The notes beneath the pieces were generated by a model that saw nothing but the letters and a program-made list of their open reading frames with translations, searched no databases and was not told where the DNA came from. DNA of 64,000 nt from the NCBI GenBank assembly GCA_033239005.1, contig BSQZ01000040.1, positions 1,161,099-1,225,098 on the forward strand. The letters are read 5' to 3'. This document shows positions 10,901 to 23,400 of this stretch, one piece after another. The stretch is from Lamellibrachia satsuma. Lineage: Eukaryota > Annelida > Polychaeta > Sabellida > Siboglinidae. Position 1 is the stretch's first letter. Each line of letters begins with the position of its first letter. Both the position numbers and the translations under genes were made by a program.

Positions 10901-13900
10901 ACTAAACCCTGACAATTTCCCTCCGAACTAACGTAAGTGATAGCCATTAATTATTTTCGTGAAACACAAAACCAACAATAATTGCCACAACAATATTGGG
11001 AACAGAAACATGTTAACAACAAGATGGAATGCAATGTCACTCACAGTGACATAACACGAACTATGTTAGAATGGCACTCCACTCATGAACGTATATATGT
11101 TTATCTCTCACCGATTCTATGACCCAGATGACAGCCATTTCCGTCAGCCCAAACAGGTCCTCTCCCGACAGGTAGGAGGGGAAGACCTTGACGAGGTCAC
11201 TCTCCCTTCGCATCCGCTCCATCGGCTCCAGCACTTTGAGCCAGACTTCTGCAATAGTCAACCGGCAAACATGTATCAGTGACGTCAGATGTGCCGGGTT
11301 ACAGTCCCTCCTTTTCCTCTTGGTACATTGTGAATCAGGTTCTTTGACGTTGAAGGGTGCAGTGTGTGAATTGTTATATATGCACACATTGCAGAGTGCA
11401 CGCTTTTCTTACAATCATTGACAGAATTTACTTTGACCTTTAGATCGGGTAACTATTGAATGCATGAATAGCCTTATCCTCAAATACATAGAGGTGGACT
11501 ACCTTATGCGATTTTTCCACTGATTTTTTATAGTGGATACTAAATAGGTCTGACTTTTCACAAAATGATGTACACACAACTTTTGTGTGGACAGATAGAC
11601 TGACGGACAGATGGTTGAGTGGACAGACTCACACACCTTTAGGAGTGTTTCCCTTGAATTCAACCACCTCAGTGAAACCCTCCTCTATGACCCTGATGCT
11701 AAACTCGGGTTTGCCGTCGTTGTCGTCAATCTTGCAGTGGTAGCGACACCGCTGATTCACAAGTCGGTAGCTCCAGTAGTAGCGGGTCGTCTCAAAGCCA
11801 ACCTGTAAGGGAGATCACAGAGGGGTTATATACAAAGCTAACAATCATGTTAAAAAAAATTGTAATCTCACAAAAATAATAATATAACATGACTGGTCAT
11901 ACTCTAGTTTAATTATAACTCTCAATATGAAAGTAGACATTACTGGAAATGAAGTATCCTTCTTGAATGATGGATGTTTTGCCTCAATCTTAGAAAACTA
12001 ATATTGCAAAACAAACTAACGTTGATGTAAACATGACATAAATTCAGATAAGCTAGCTAAACAACAACTGAGAAGAGAATCTCCTACGTACAGGGTAAAT
12101 GCAGTCCTTTGTGTTAAACTTATTGGTCTGTATCTGATGTGGCAGTAGTTGGCCAATGTTGTGAAGCAGCAGAGAGCCAATACGGAGCGTGTATGGCTTC
12201 TCTTCCTTGTGCACAGTACTGCAACAAAGACAGGCATAAATTTGTCGTACAGAGGAAAATTTACCACTGTTAATATTCAAGGTTTACTCTGTAAGGTGTT
12301 AATATAATAAAACATATCATGTATTTCATTGACTGAATAGAGAATGGTGTGAAAGGGATATTGTTTAAACATCCACTGTTAGTATACTGGGAAGGCCTTG
12401 TCGGTAAGATGCACAATCTCTACATAATTATTATTATAGTATTAAGGCCACACATGGCAGGTAGATAGGATAATTTTTTTATTTCTGCAAATCTTGTAAT
12501 TTCTTCGGCCAAAAGTATAGAATGGGTCTTACTGAGTAAAAAATATATTGAAGTTTTGTCAGCCAGACCCCCCGTTTCCATGGTAACAAACAAAATGTCC
12601 GCCATTTTGAGAAAAAATTTGCAAATTTGGAAACACTGCCATTTTTTATTGAACACATATATGATTATAATTCTCATAAATCCATGTTCAATACACATTA
12701 TACTGTACAATGACCAGAGCATTTGTTAAAATGTTGTGTTTTTATTTTTTATAATTTTTTTTTGTAAAGTGCGAAAAAAAAACTTTGTTTTTGGCAATAA
12801 ATACGGGTTTATCTTTCAAACTGTTGATGATTTTTAAAATCTCTCTGGTAATTGTGACGAGTAGGGTATGCTGAATGCAACATTCAAAACCTTATTTGGA
12901 TAGCATAATTACTCACAGAGATATCCTTTTTCCAAATGCAGAAAACACGTTTTTGAGAAAACAGCCGTCAAAGATTTGTTTACCATCAATACTTCTGATA
13001 CTTTAAAACTATGAGTCACATAGATATTTCCTTTGGCATGCTATTAGAAATTAGTATGCTGAATATAACAATGTAAACATTATTTTGCTGGCATAAGTAC
13101 TTCTAGAGATACGCTTCCTGCAAATGTGATACATGAACCAAACAAAATAGCCGCCATTTTGGACATAATATTTGTAATCTGAGAAACACTGTAATTTCTT
13201 CTTGAATAAAGTTATCATCGTAATTCTTGCATAACTATATTCAGTAAACATTCTGTTTCACAACTAGTAGGAAACATTTGTAAAAAAGAGGAGTGTTTTT
13301 TTTATGACACAAAAATACATTATTTTTGGTAACTAATACTGATGTATTTATTTTTATATATTTTTATTATTTAAAAAATATTTCCTATCAGTTACGTAGA
13401 GAAGAATAACCTGAATCTTACACAACACTTGAAATCTTATTTGGCTAGCACAAAACGTTATGTTGGTTGCATCATTACTTTCAGAGAAACTTCATACTAA
13501 TGTGGTACATGGTTTTGATAAAGTTGTCACAAAATGAATACAGGATAAGGAAGTGACTGTGCATGCAGGTTGGCATAACAAATGCACACAGGGCCAACAA
13601 CATAACTAAGGTCCACTGAACATCAAACATGTAACGTTCACAGTTGAAGAGCAGGGTCATTGTGTCGTTGATAACAAATGGCGATGGCTTCTTGTTGCTT
13701 GGCAACTCCGGTGACGAGTATGTGTTGCCACACTTGTGACACGCCAGCTCAAGACGCAGCGCAAATCCCATACGCTTTGCTTCAGACGTTGTTGCGCACA
13801 GTGCCAGTTGCAATTGACACTGTGGATATTCCACCAACTCCAACAGCGTGTCAAGCTTGTTGAGGTCTAGAAGACACCAGCGAGGCGAGCAAGCCGAGAA

Positions 13901-13982
13901 CAAATGCAAAAAAATTTTTTACATACCATTTGTAAATTGTAATCAATATATGTTTGTTGTCATAAAATATTAAAGTGTAATG

Positions 13983-14078
<96 letters not shown>

Positions 14079-16942
14079 GTTTCTGTACGCACACACATCT
14101 GTCTATGGACATATCATTAGGATATGGCTAAGACTATTTTCCTAAGAATGAAACTAAGTCAGGATAAAAAGGTAATATCGAATATTGTCAGGGCAAGTAA
14201 AAATAAATTTCTCAATGATTTTTAAACATTATGGCATTGGTTACAAACTTAGGTTACCCCATGTTTCCACATACAATATAGGAATAATACAATTACTTTG
14301 TTGTGTAAAAGTAAAAACTTTTAATAAATGTCAAAGTCCCCATATTGTAGCCATTACTTACCATTTGTGTCGTCAGAAGGCACCAAATCTTCCTGATCAC
14401 TGGCCGCCTTCAGTAGAGCCAGTTTGCTACTACTGACACTTTGTAACGGACAGCCCCGTTCGTCGATCGACGTAGTAGATCGCGGCATCGCACTTGCCGA
14501 CAGCGCAATATCGCCCGTAGCTGTCACCGGCTTCGACGCTGGATGGCGGCAATTGCGCGTCGCCCGCAGTTGCTGCGCGTTAATGACGCGTTTCTTACGG
14601 CCAAATGTGTTCTTTGTACAATGTTTTGCTACTTTTTGCTTTGTGGGACAGCCATTCTCAAAAATTATTTCGTTGACAATTTCTACGAATTCAACACACG
14701 CCATGATTGTTTATATTCGGAAGTAGCAACATATTGCATCTTGGGGGAAATAGGCCGGCGGAAACCCGCGAAGTTCAAGCGGAACGTCACGAGACATCAC
14801 GACGCCATTTGCATACGCAGCGGACAAATCCGAATACCTTATTAGGCAATGTTCGGCGGTTTTAGGCGGCATGTTTGAGACGTTCTGTATGTATTATGGT
14901 AAAAGGGGCAGGGTTTAGACATAAACTGATGGATAGATGACAGATCAAGGATTCTATTCATACCAAACAAGATGGCGAACAGCGAAAAGACGGACACGTT
15001 GCTAAGGTGTAAAGATCGTTTATTTTCAAGCGTATGAAGAGTCGCCATGACAAAAGATTTTAGTTGTTGGTAGGGTAACTTTATTCACGAAATACAGTGT
15101 GTTTATTTGCATGCACATTTTTATAAGTGAACTTAGTAGATGGTCGACATAATAAACAATACGAATATGGCAAAATACGAGTTTCACTTTTTTTTCCGAA
15201 AATCGTCATTTTACCTGCCGTGTCTCACCTTAACGTCTTGTTGATACCGAGATCACCAGACATTGATCACAACATGTATGAATACATCATCTTACTACCC
15301 CTGCCTTGCAGTACCGGTTATTCCAACCCAAAAGTAGTTCCGTTACCTGGCAATCTCACGGTTCTCGTCTCGGTTGATGTAGACGCGACGGAACACTGAC
15401 AAGTCATTGAGTTCATTCTCAACTGGAGTCTTGGGCACATGAGTCGGGCACAGCAGTGTCTGCAATACAGTCATATCATGGATACACTGGGAGCTGGCAG
15501 GTCTTACAAGATCGCAGCAGTGACAACTTTAGGGGAGTAGTACAATTTGGAATGTTGGACTCTCAATCAGCAAGTTCGGTATTTGAATCCTCTCGCTGTC
15601 TTTTCGAAGCTTGGGCAATTTCGTTCCGTCTACTCGGCAGTATACACGTCCGCCGGGGTGAAGTGTAAGCAGAGCAATTTGACCGGTCCCACGGGTCAGA
15701 TACCGTACAGTATCAGTTATATTTACCATTAATTTATAAGCTATCAGAATACAGAAAGAGACCTTCCTATCAAATCAGAACTGTTGAACCAACATTTTCT
15801 TTAACACGTCTCTTTTCTTTGAAACCAGTGTAGGATTAAACTAAAAATCTCCCCATGACATTTTACTGAATCTGACACAACTTTCTGTACATATAATTTT
15901 AAACAAAAACAAACAGTTTTAGTTTCAACAAGTTTTGCTATATAAAAAGATGAAACCAGTTGGTATGTAGCTAACCTTGTCCTGGAAGAACATGACGCCA
16001 GCTTTCTGGGCACAGGTAACGTGATAGATGTTGGGACAGCGAGGTTTGAAGCAGCCGACTGTGGCTCCAGGGTCACCGCATGCAGTGCACGGCAACGCGA
16101 GGCCACGCTTGCATGCTGCGTCCACATTCACGAGTGCGCCATTCATTGTCTCGTAGACCTCGTACGACCAGAGAGCACAGTTGAGGTGCACCCATTTGTC
16201 TATGCCGAGTATCAACAGTCTGCAACAGGGGGCATCATCAGTGCTGATGATAATGAGACCGAGAACTTACTAATGAGAACTGACATGGAGATGCAACTAA
16301 CATCTATGAGGTTTATTGAGGTACAAACAAGGTTCATTACCTGCAGTTTGCATGTGGGATGACCTAACTTTTAACAGTTACATTTTTATACCACTTCTTC
16401 ACAATATATATATGGTATTTCCATGGCAATACGAGTAACTCTGTTGTGAATAACTACAGAGAGAAAAACACCCTTTTCTTCACCATTCACTTAGAAGTCA
16501 ATTTCCTTGAAATTTCTGTAATGTTGCAAAGTTGCTATAATGTTTGTTCACATAAGATAACTTACATTTTCAAATCGAAATTATAACAGTTTGCATCTTC
16601 ACTCACACCCTGAGCTGCTTACCCTTTCACATGACACAGTGACACTTACCTGCCCGGACCGTCGGTGGGCGCATCACCTTCAAGGTGACATAAGACACAG
16701 CTTCGACGGTCAATTGGTAGTGACGTTGGGTGCACTGTTGTTGACATCTTTTCCATCATCTGCAGACATCACCATAGCAACAATCAGATTTTCATCTCCA
16801 ACATATCTATCTATTAACCACAAAGTCTTCTCATCAACCAGTTTTAGTCATTTATATAAAAGTAGGAAGACTGTCAATATCATGTGTGAGTGCATGTGTG
16901 CGTGCGTGCGCTTTGTTGCATGTGTGCTTTGGAGCTAGGGTG

Positions 16943-16989
<47 letters not shown>

Positions 16990-17028
16990 ATATGTGTGCA
17001 CATGTGTGAGCAGGCATGTGTGAATTGG

Positions 17029-17123
<95 letters not shown>

Positions 17124-17320
17124 ATGCATGTGTGCGTGAATAGGTGTGTGTGTGTGTGTGTGTGTGAGTGTGCGTGCGTGTGCACATGTGTGAGCATGCA
17201 TGTGTGCATTGGTGCAAGTATGTGTGTGTGTGTGTGTGTTGATGCATGTGTGCGTGAATAGGTGTGTGTGTGTGTGTGTGTGTGAGTGTGCACATGTGTG
17301 AGCATGCATGTGTGCATTGG

Positions 17321-17408
<88 letters not shown>

Positions 17409-20400
17409 TGCGTTGATGCATGTGTGCGGGAATAGGTGTGTGTGTGTGTGTGTGTGAGTGTGCGTGCGTGTGTGTGCACGTGTGTGAGCATGCATGTGTG
17501 CATTGGTGCAAGTGTGTGCGTGTGTGTGCGTGTGCGTTGATGAATGTGTGCGTGAATAGGTGTGTGTGTGTGTGAGTGTGCGTGCGTGTGTGTGCACGTG
17601 TGTGAGCATGCATGTGTGCATTGGTGCAAGTGTGTGCGTGTGTGTGTGTGTGTTGATGCATGTGTGCGTGAGTAGGTGTGTGTGTGCGTGCGTGCATGCA
17701 TGCACACACACACATGGACAGTCACTTACGGGCAGGGCTTTATATGTCCGTGCACACAAAAAATAAAAAGAAAAGGTTGTAAGGGGAAGGAGGAAGAGGA
17801 ACAGAGGCAAACAACGAGTATACAGCCTGTTAACTGCCACTCACAGACAAGCAGTCACTCGACATGACTAACCTTATTTAGCTGCTCGTCTGTCAGGGGG
17901 GCTGCCGATACCTTCTGACTCTTAACGAGTGAATCGTCCCATTTCCTGTAGCGAATACCCTTCCACCTCTTAGCTACCACCTGGTGACCAACAATGAAAC
18001 CATCATATAGAGATATTCAACAATAGGTTGTGTGGACGCTCTTGCACGAAGCGCTGATTATCATCAACAAACATTAACCACATTCAACAAATTTCATCAT
18101 TCATCAGTACATAACATGACATGAACCTTCATGTTGAGTCCCAGAAATGTTATTATTCCTTCGCTGCTCGGACACTTAGACTGTTTATATTATTTGAGTA
18201 TCAACTAAAAATAGCTTTTCATCACACAATTACAACAAATACACAAACTGCCCAAACATCACAGACAATAGTCCCCCAGTACCAGGACACAGCAAACACG
18301 ACCGGACACAACACCTTTAGCCCAAAACACACATACTCACAAAAGCTAAATCTCTGTGTGTTAGGGATGATCTGTATACACAGATTTTCGAGCACATGCA
18401 GTCATTTGCATTACGACGGTTGATGTGCCACCTGGCGATTACTAAGTTACACACAGGTTTTGGAGGGTGATTCAGGCTTTTGTGTATTGTCGCGCATCTA
18501 ACAAATGATCTAATGTTTGGGTAAATGTTAGCAGCGTATGTTTTAAAACAAACTTTCTCAGAAGGGTGGGTTACATGTAGATAAAGGCTTTGGACGATAA
18601 TATAGTTAAACAGATGTTTTGAAATGATAACTTAATGCAACAAAATAATTTTTTGGGAGTCCAGAATATGGGCTGACCTTTGGTTGGACAGGTGGTGTCT
18701 CGTCCTTCCTAGTGAGGGGTGGCTTTACCCCTCCAGTGGGGGTAACTGGTCCCGATGGGGGCAGACTCTTCGCGTCATTCTGTGTCTGTATACTGAGTGG
18801 CTGAGGAATGCTGTCAAGTTTCACTGTCACCCTTGAGGTCAGCGGGGTCAGTGAGGGCGGGGCGGTCAGTTTGTGTTCAACCAAGTCTATGGCCTCCTGT
18901 TGGCATACATACAGTTCATGCAACTTACATGTTTTAGACATTGAATTTTTAATTTAATTATAAGATCTAAACTCTTAAAAAATAAAATATGTATTTATCA
19001 ATAGCAAACTTACCTGGCTCCATCGCTTCACAAAGTACAATACACTTGGGCTATGCCAAAGTTCAAAACAGTTAAGCTATTTGTGTTTTTTATATATAGA
19101 GTATAAAAGAGTAAAAATTACAACACGTAACATTTACAGAATTAAAACTTGAATAGTGTGACTATATGTGGTAATGATATGATGTCCTGACCTTGGCTTC
19201 GTCTGTTGACATCGCCTGGTGGGAGAGTTCGAACTGCATGAAACAGTTCATACTGCAGAATGTGATGTCCTCATCATCACCTGCCATATCCTGCAAAAAC
19301 CAAACACAGTGAGAGGAAATGTCGCCACTGTGAAACATGTATTTAATGGCCAACAGTGTTCTGTCATTTTCTGTATATCTCTCAGTGGCCGACTTCTGTC
19401 TCGGGAGACAATGCTGTAGTCTAGCTGTTTTAACATGTTTTTCTGTGTAAAGCATGGCCTATTCCATCTTCAAGTCACAGCATACAGATTTGCCCAAGCA
19501 TCATAACAGCATTAATATACCTGTATACCTTTGTTTGTGCACGAGTGTGAGGTGCATATGTGCGTGTGTACGTAATGTTCAAGCTGGACACATTAAAAAC
19601 AAGGTCTGCATGAATTGCTTCCACAATAAAATTTCCGTTTCAGTTTCAGACTCATTTAGCAAAAATATCGAACCAACTCAGCATCAATTATGACATATTA
19701 GCTTGTTTGTGCAAATGTGTCATTTAGGTTTGATGAAATCATCGGAAAAACTATTAAATTTATTTCGGTTCGGCTAAACCAAAATTCTGTGTAAAACCAA
19801 CAAAAGTGGACCACCTCTATATACTATGACATAATGCTACAGACACTTTCACAAATTACCTGAACAACCAGTCAATTGTTTTGATGATTTTAACAAAAGT
19901 ATGTGCAGTTTTATTAAACCGACTGTGCATATTGCAAACTATAAATATGAACATTAACGAACCTGATTCGCGATTGGTTAAATGAATTATGACGGCAAGT
20001 TTAAAACTCTGCAAGAACAACTGACCTGCTCCTCCTTGGACAGATACAGGATCTCGGAGCGCTTCTTCTGGATACCCGGATTGATGACAACGACATCACA
20101 GTGGCGACAGAAACGAGTCTTGGACCTGATGAGGGACTGCACGTTGACAGCTTCCTCTTTATCTGCAGTGACAATGACACATCTCTCATCAGATATCTCT
20201 TTCATCTGATGCTCTCAACTGAAGTGTTCTTCATAATAATAATAACACAACTTCTCCAGTGCAAATTCTCGGAAACATCAGATCAAAACTAAACGGTTAA
20301 GCAATCTCAACATCGATATACATTGATAAAGTTGTCAACAGATGGATAAATACACCAGGGAGCTAAGGGGGTAACATGGTTATAAAGTCTTCAAATTGTA

Positions 20401-23400
20401 TTAAGTTTCCTACTGACCTAACAACACTAACAGGGAGTGAATTCCAAAGAGTTGGTGCGCCTACTGGGAAAGTACGTACGTCTCTTATCACATAATCTGA
20501 TACTATCAATCCCAGTATTCTGTGTACATGCATATAGTAGCTGTTGCTGTTTTTATACAGAATCCTGACATTACAGTTGAAAAAAAGTTGATAAGTGTTT
20601 AATAGAAAAATATCTAAAGCTTAGTATCAGACACATATTCCTGTAAAAAGGCAATATGCTCAACTCCAATACAGGGGTGAAGTTAAGATTTCATAATCGC
20701 ATATGCACATATGACAACTACTGTTTACATTTTATGTGGTTACTGCATACAAAATGGTAGATAATGTTGATGTGCTCGGCACTGCTCGAACAGCATATTT
20801 CTTACATTTGATAATCTCATCTCTGTTTTACACCATCAAGTCCACCTACGTTTCCCTCCTAGTGCCAACTTGGCATAGTCGGAGGGTGTTTCACTCTGGT
20901 CAATCTCATATGACGGTGGCACAGCTATCTTCAACAGGTCAGCGATTGCAGCAATGACACCACCAATGTCCTCGGCTGCCCCAGCCGACAGGGTCATCGT
21001 CACGGAAACCTGGAAACAGTCAAACATGACATCGTTATTCAACCCCAAAACTCAACAGAGCATGACTGATGTGCGTATGTTTTCATTATCAGAGTTTTTT
21101 CCACAGCTAATGCAGCGACCGTGTGAGTTTTATTTATAGATTGAGACCATAGGCTCAGCGAGTCCACTCCCTTGTGTGGGATAATTTTCTTCCCTGGCAT
21201 CGACACCAGATAGAATGGCGTTTAGTTTCTTCCTAAAGGCACATGCAATGTGGAATAAATGAAACTGCCCAAGTTTCAAAATAACAGCAGGTTGACACAT
21301 ACCCTGGTCCCCTCGATCGACAGTACAGTGCTCTAATCGCCACGCTATAACCATTACATAAAACACTGACCTGGTTCTGGGCATCGCGAAGGGGACGTCC
21401 AACTGTGGACATCGTTTTTGATTTGACTAGTTGGCCGCGATCGTCCGCCTCCATCAAGCTGTTCTCTTTGTCTTTCTCATGGGGTAAGGTGGGGTGTAAA
21501 GTGACGGCGTCTAGTGCCTCTCTCTTTGCTCTCAGGTCTCCGTCTATGGTTGCAGAAACAGCAAAATTAGCATTCATTATTTTTAAACCTATCACAGTGA
21601 AATGATCAGACATATCAAACTCTATCCTTATATAAAACTGATACCTATGGTACATGGTACAGCAGCATGTCTGCTGCTCCAAAACAAATTGAGTGACTAA
21701 AACACTCACGTTTGATGGGTACAGGACATATGATAGGTATCTCTGGGGACTGAGTATCCCGCTCAACTTTGGCTGCCTCCCGACCTTGTTGTCCGTCAAG
21801 GGATATGAGGCGAATGAGTCCAGGGAACATCGTGTCGGGAACATCGTCAGAACACTCGGGAGACGATGACGAGACGATAGTGGAAGGAGACTGGTTACTC
21901 CCCCTAGAACACAGACATGAAGCAGTCTCGACGACCCGCAAACAGAACAATTCATTTACACAGCGGTAAGATTCACAATGTTTAAATCACAAAACAATTC
22001 ACAACTCTTAAATAACTAAACAATTCACAACTCCTAAATAACTAAACAATTCACAAATCTTAAATAACTAAACAATTAACAAATCTTAATTAAATTAGAT
22101 GACAACAACAACAAAGTAATTATTAATAGCTTATACATTCACTATTAGTGGCAAACTAAAAAAATGCTTATTTAAGCACATAAAAAATAATCTAATCCAA
22201 TTATTAATATGGTATCAGGTATTTCAGTTCCAAAGTGTTGTGAAACAAGAACAAAATAAAAGCCTTACACAACAAACTGACCTGATTCTGTATTTCATCA
22301 CATATCTCCTATTTTGATGCAAATAAAAATCCTTAATCATGTAAATATTAAACACATTCTTCATCTTCAGAAATCACCGCAAACACATAACGTTCCAAGA
22401 AATCAGGCTTTTTTTGTTCTGCTAACACCAAACTTCAGATTCAGGGATCAACTGTGATTTGAAATGTCCTTCAATTTTTAACAAACCAGATATACACTTC
22501 TGGTCACAGGAACTAGCTTTCAGAAGAAGAGCACCACTAGTTTATCTACTAGGTTCACATTTTTAGATCACATGCACCGGTTTGCTTTGTAATAAAAAAC
22601 TATTTATATCTTTTGATTAAAATACAATTTTGCTAAGAATTGCCTCTAACTTGTATGTTAATTTTTCACAATAATTTTTTCTCCTGTGAAAAATAAACAA
22701 TTATGTCTTATCGCCCTTTGATGTATACTAGCCCCCTTAGGACTGTTAGCTAACAAGAAATTAACATTTTTATAGTAGCAGTTGCAGCAGCTAAACTTTC
22801 TGTTTCTGTGTCCCGTTAACAACAAACTTCACAGATCAAGTGTATGGCCCACCTTGACAACATGTTGAGACGGGCCTCGATGAGGGGTGGGGTTGGAAGC
22901 ACGAGCTTCTCATCATAACGACTACGGGGTCGTCCACTAATCAGGTCAAGGTTACAGAGCAAGCTTTCCTCTGATCGCAGGCTGTACCGTGGCTCCCCGG
23001 AAGCAGAGCAGGTGACAGCACGTAGTGGAACTTCTGTCAAGCAGCGACACAAAGATGGGCTATAGCAATGCTCAGACAAATAACACCATAACTACAGCAA
23101 GTAGCAAAGTAAGCAATTACACAGGTATCTGCTTGGGTAATGAATGATACTTAGGGGTTTGCAATATAAATACAAAATGTCAACTATTTATATCTTACTG
23201 TACCTCCTTCTATGGGCATTTCTTTGAACTCGCAAGATATATACGTAGAGTAGTTTTATGCTATATGGCACAAAAACGTATCTAAAAACTTTTTTATCTG
23301 CTAGTTTGCACCCACTGTAAAATGCTGCCACTTTTAGCAGGATGTCTCCCAATTCCAAATATAAATTGAATGGTGCAATTTATATAGAAATGCCTAAAAA

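Larger units (their letters stand above)
12446..15229 (-). mobile_element. TTAA-flanked TIR element A, carrying a spliced Mutator-like zinc-ribbon gene
   Basis: Bounded by TTAA at 12442-12445 and 15230-15233. The ends are imperfect inverted repeats: outer right end GGTGAGACACGGCAGGTA, left end GGCCACACATGGCAGGTA, with similarity continuing to about 35 bp. The element sits wholly inside one KMT2C/D intron. It contains a two-exon minus-strand gene (14704 to 13481), a (GT)n tract at 13985-14072, and ~500-bp duplicated non-coding blocks (GCCATTTTG-containing, about 12540 and 13050). TTAA target sites are used by Kolobok and piggyBac transposons, while the protein resembles families named Mutator-like, so its superfamily is open. 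Confidence 0.75.

Noticed and set aside
16852..17840. Three overlapping ~290-300-codon minus-strand frames, almost all His/Thr
   Set aside because: Direct translation of the (GT)n minisatellite in three frames; not coding.
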